Source: Parabacteroides sp. An277 (GTDB lineage Bacteria; Bacteroidota; Bacteroidia; Bacteroidales; Tannerellaceae). Taken from it: DNA of 64,000 nt. The notes below the pieces were generated by a model that made no database searches, was not told the DNA's origin, and worked only from the letters and a program-made list of their open reading frames with translations. A program made the translations under genes and the position numbers. This document shows, piece by piece, positions 61,418-64,000 of this stretch (positions are counted from its first letter, which is position 1; every line of letters starts with the position of its first letter). The stretch is from contig NZ_NFJB01000016.1 in NCBI RefSeq assembly GCF_002159645.1, forward strand, positions 1 through 64,000, in the 5' to 3' direction.

Positions 61418-63802
61418 ATGAAAGAAAAATCCAAAATAGAGAAAAATGCAGAGGAAAGGCAAATCAGTCTGCTTTCCACTGCTTTGGGAGAGGCTTCGAA
61501 GGCCAATGGTTACTGGCTCAACGCTTCTGGAAAGAGGTATCCGAGGCTATACCCGCACGGCGTGTCGGCCAGCCCGTTCAATGCACTGTTCATGGCATTG
61601 CATTCCGATCGGAACGGATGCAATACGAACCTGTTCACCTTGTTCAGTGATGCCAAGGCCCGCGGCACGTCGGTACGTGAGCATGAACAGGGTGTGCCGT
61701 TCCTGTACTATAACTGGAACAAATATGTCCACAGGAACAATCCTGAAGAGTTCATCAACCGGGGAACCTACCTCACATTGGACGATGAGCAGAAGAAACA
61801 ATATAAGGGAGTACATAACAGAGAGATACGCACTCTGTTCAATATAGACCAGACGACATTTCCCCATGTGGACGAAGAGGCTTACAGGGCCGTTCTGCAA
61901 CAGGATGGGAATGCCATGGAACGAGGATATTCGGAGGCAGACACACGGCGTATGCATATCCGCTTCAATGATTTTTTGCTGAAAATGCGTGACAACCTTG
62001 TGCCGGTCCGTTACGATGGCAGCGGAATGCCCCATTATGAAACGGACAAAGATGCCGTCTATATGCCCCGCCAAAAGAACTTTGACCATTACAACGATTA
62101 TGTGCAGGAAACCCTGCGCCAGATAGTAAGTGCCACCGGACATCAGCAGCGGCTTGCCCGCGAGGGAATGGTGATGAAAAACGGTATGCCGCCTTCTGAC
62201 GATGCCGTCAAACAGGAACGGCTGGTCGTGGAAATAGCATCGGGAATCAAGATGCTGGAGCTGGGACTGCCAGCCCGCTTGTCCGACGAAAGTCTCAGTT
62301 TGGTGGAATATTGGGACCGGGAACTCAAAGAGAACCCGAATATGATAGATGCCCTCGAGAGTGACGTGAACAATGCTCTCGAAGTTATCCGTAAAGCGGA
62401 ACGTGGAGAGAAAATCGAATATGCCACCTTGCGGAACAGGAAACAGACATCTGACATGCAGGATCAGCTGCCCAAGCATTATTTCGTGGCCGATGAGTTA
62501 CGGAAACGTCCGGACAAGGACAAGAAAACCATTGTCCTTGTCATAGATCCCGTATCAAAGTCGGCTGATGTGATCCTTCCCGCCGGGGCATCACCGGAGG
62601 TGGACAACGAGATTCCCGGCATGAACAAAGCCCGTATCGGACGTGCTTTACGTCGGGAAGGCATCGAGACTGTGCGTTTCTTCAATCCGGACGGAGCCTT
62701 GGGTTACAGACCTGATGACAAGTATTTTGCCGAGAAACAGGTCTCTCTGGCACGGTTGAACAACTGGGCCCTGGAAGTGCTTTCGACCCTGAACGTGAGC
62801 CCTGCAGTAAAACGGGCCAACGAAGTAGGATTTGACAAGATCCAGATGATTCAGGACGACAAGAACCGATGGGCTCTCTATATAAAGCCGGAGCATCAGA
62901 GAGGTTATAGCATATACCCCGATAAGGAAGACATAAACCGCTTCTTTTCCACACTCAAGCAGTCCATGGATAATATAGACAAGGTCCGCATGGAACTGGC
63001 TCATAAATATTACGCGCTTGCTGAAATCAAGCCCGACCTGAAAGTCGATCTGTTCAACAGCGGGACACAGGACGTGGACCTGAACCGGATACAGCGTGTG
63101 TCCGTATTCAAAACCAAGCAGGACGGTGTACTGTGTGCCGTAACGATTGACGGGCAGAAACTGCAGCCGCGCAGTGTATCACCGCAACAATGGCAGCGCA
63201 TGTGGGTGGCGGAAGACCGTGACAGCTACAAACGGCACCTGGCTGCCTCGCTGTTTGCCGATATACTGCAAAAGGGACAGTCGCAGGAGGAACACGCCGG
63301 GGAAAAGCAGGAGAAGGAAACCGAGATACGGCAGGGAGAAGCTGTCAGCCGACAGAATGGAGAAGAGCGTACCGTTGAATCCGTCAGTCCGCAGAGAGAG
63401 GCTTGGGACAAGATAAAGGCCAAACACCCGGACGCTATCCAGTTTGTAAGAACCGGTGACAACTATACGGCTTATAACGAGGATGCCGTCAAGGTAACGG
63501 AAACGCTTGCCTTGAAAATGGAGAAGCACGAGGCTGACATGAAAAAAGGCTTTACGGCTTCCGTGACATTCCCAGTCAGCCAGCTCGATACTTTCCTTCA
63601 GAAACTTGCGAGAAGCGGTGCAAGAGTGGTGATACGGGATGCAGAAGGACTCGCGGATGCCCGGAACAGAACAACGGGCATAACAGAAAGGACAGCCGGA
63701 AACGGCCAGACACGGACTCTCTTTGATACGGCACAGGAGAAACAGTCCGAACGCAGGATTGAGCCGGAAGAAAATGAACAGCGTTCAAGCATGAGGAGGT
63801 AA
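61418..63802 (+). CDS. ArdC-N-like antirestriction protein with MutS-domain-I-like module
   Basis: 794 aa. Residues about 40-160 resemble the ArdC N-terminal (DUF1738-type) ssDNA-binding domain: PFNALFMALHSDRNGCNTNLFTLFSDAKARGTSVREHEQGVPFLYYNW. A long middle region follows. Residues about 668-750 align with MutS domain I (WDKIKAKHPDAIQFVRTGDNYTAYNEDAVKV ... LDTFLQKLARSGARVVI). The mismatch-binding Phe-x-Glu of MutS (GDFYE) is replaced by GDNYT, so mismatch reading is not expected. It probably protects incoming DNA, by family knowledge. Confidence 0.75.
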   Translation: MKEKSKIEKNAEERQISLLSTALGEASKANGYWLNASGKRYPRLYPHGVSASPFNALFMALHSDRNGCNTNLFTLFSDAKARGTSVREHEQGVPFLYYNWNKYVHRNNPEEFINRGTYLTLDDEQKKQYKGVHNREIRTLFNIDQTTFPHVDEEAYRAVLQQDGNAMERGYSEADTRRMHIRFNDFLLKMRDNLVPVRYDGSGMPHYETDKDAVYMPRQKNFDHYNDYVQETLRQIVSATGHQQRLAREGMVMKNGMPPSDDAVKQERLVVEIASGIKMLELGLPARLSDESLSLVEYWDRELKENPNMIDALESDVNNALEVIRKAERGEKIEYATLRNRKQTSDMQDQLPKHYFVADELRKRPDKDKKTIVLVIDPVSKSADVILPAGASPEVDNEIPGMNKARIGRALRREGIETVRFFNPDGALGYRPDDKYFAEKQVSLARLNNWALEVLSTLNVSPAVKRANEVGFDKIQMIQDDKNRWALYIKPEHQRGYSIYPDKEDINRFFSTLKQSMDNIDKVRMELAHKYYALAEIKPDLKVDLFNSGTQDVDLNRIQRVSVFKTKQDGVLCAVTIDGQKLQPRSVSPQQWQRMWVAEDRDSYKRHLAASLFADILQKGQSQEEHAGEKQEKETEIRQGEAVSRQNGEERTVESVSPQREAWDKIKAKHPDAIQFVRTGDNYTAYNEDAVKVTETLALKMEKHEADMKKGFTASVTFPVSQLDTFLQKLARSGARVVIRDAEGLADARNRTTGITERTAGNGQTRTLFDTAQEKQSERRIEPEENEQRSSMRR

Positions 63803-63806
63803 TGAT

Positions 63807-64000
63807 ATGGCAGGAAAAAATAAAGAATATGCAGACAAGTATGCAGAGTACGCCATGGAGCAGATGCGCCGGTATGGCATCCCCGCTTCGGTAACACTTG
63901 CACAAGGGATCCTTGAGAGTTCCAACGGACAGAGTGAACTGGCCCGCAAGGAAAACAATCATTTCGGCATCAAGGCCACACAGTCATGGATTGCGGAAGG
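63807..64000 (+). CDS. Glucosaminidase-like (FlgJ-type) peptidoglycan hydrolase, cut by window end
   Basis: 64 codons are visible. YAMEQMRRYGIPASVTLAQGILESSNGQSELARKENNHFGIKA is the signature of the GH73 mannosyl-glycoprotein endo-N-acetylglucosaminidase domain, with the likely catalytic Glu in LESSNG. There is no signal peptide at the start. It lies 4 bp after the antirestriction-like gene. The rest is outside the window. Confidence 0.82.
   Translation, partial: MAGKNKEYADKYAEYAMEQMRRYGIPASVTLAQGILESSNGQSELARKENNHFGIKATQSWIAE

Overview
The window is the inside of a large integrative and conjugative element (ICE, conjugative transposon) of a Bacteroidales bacterium (Bacteroides/Parabacteroides type). 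The evidence is a Bacteroidetes-type conjugation operon (TraE/DUF4134, TraF/DUF4133, TraG VirB4-like ATPase, TraJ, TraK, TraM, TraN, TraO), Bacteroides -7 promoter boxes (TAnnTTTG), few Shine-Dalgarno sites, and Bacteroidetes-typical families (DUF6088/AbiEii pair, JAB-domain RadC, methylase-helicase giant). I see no rRNA, tRNA or CRISPR array. The right end of the ICE and its own relaxase are not in the window.

Layout. 1-5230: left end with dyad sequences, a tyrosine integrase, an unknown protein, an HTH protein, a RepA-like ATPase and a primase-like Toprim protein. 5320-28140: the main transfer operon on the + strand. It is interrupted inside traG by a complete 6.8-kb mobilizable element (8464-15274) with its own HTH regulators, tyrosine integrase, excisionase-like protein, replication-like protein, MobV relaxase and a SIMPL-domain cargo gene. 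The element sits directly behind the Walker A motif of TraG and is flanked by a 9-bp repeat (TTCCACATG), so precise excision would restore traG. 28190-29900: an AbiEii/AbiEi-like toxin-antitoxin pair on the - strand. 30050-33480: type IV coupling protein, lysozyme-like protein and small envelope proteins. 33540-50110: a - strand maintenance block (RadC-like, ParB-like, RHH protein and ParA with an array of centromere-like repeats, SSB, a 1661-aa methylase-helicase, several small unknown proteins), containing an AT-rich cargo operon (two GNAT acetyltransferases, an SRPBCC protein and a chloramphenicol-acetyltransferase-like protein). 50478-51980: a membrane-tethered phosphoribosyltransferase-like protein and an M23 peptidase, tail to tail. 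52199-64000: a second + strand operon with DUF3945-like proteins, a second Toprim protein, periplasmic helical proteins resembling those of the first operon, an M23-type protein with a possible -1 frameshift, membrane proteins, an antirestriction/MutS-domain-I-like fusion, and the start of a glucosaminidase-like protein.

Three things stand out. (1) At least six - strand genes are preceded by leaders sharing one RNA-like motif: variable but compensating stems around constant AATAC and GGAAGAT internal-loop strands. A second structured repeat family (113 bp, two copies) sits just upstream of two of these leaders. (2) A stand-alone protein in the tra operon aligns without gaps to the RNA polymerase alpha C-terminal domain and keeps most of its DNA-contact residues. 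(3) The mobilizable element uses the conserved Walker A coding sequence of a conjugation ATPase as its insertion site, so it switches the host ICE's transfer machine off until it leaves. The two + strand operons also share an AGTACGATT motif upstream, which suggests common control.
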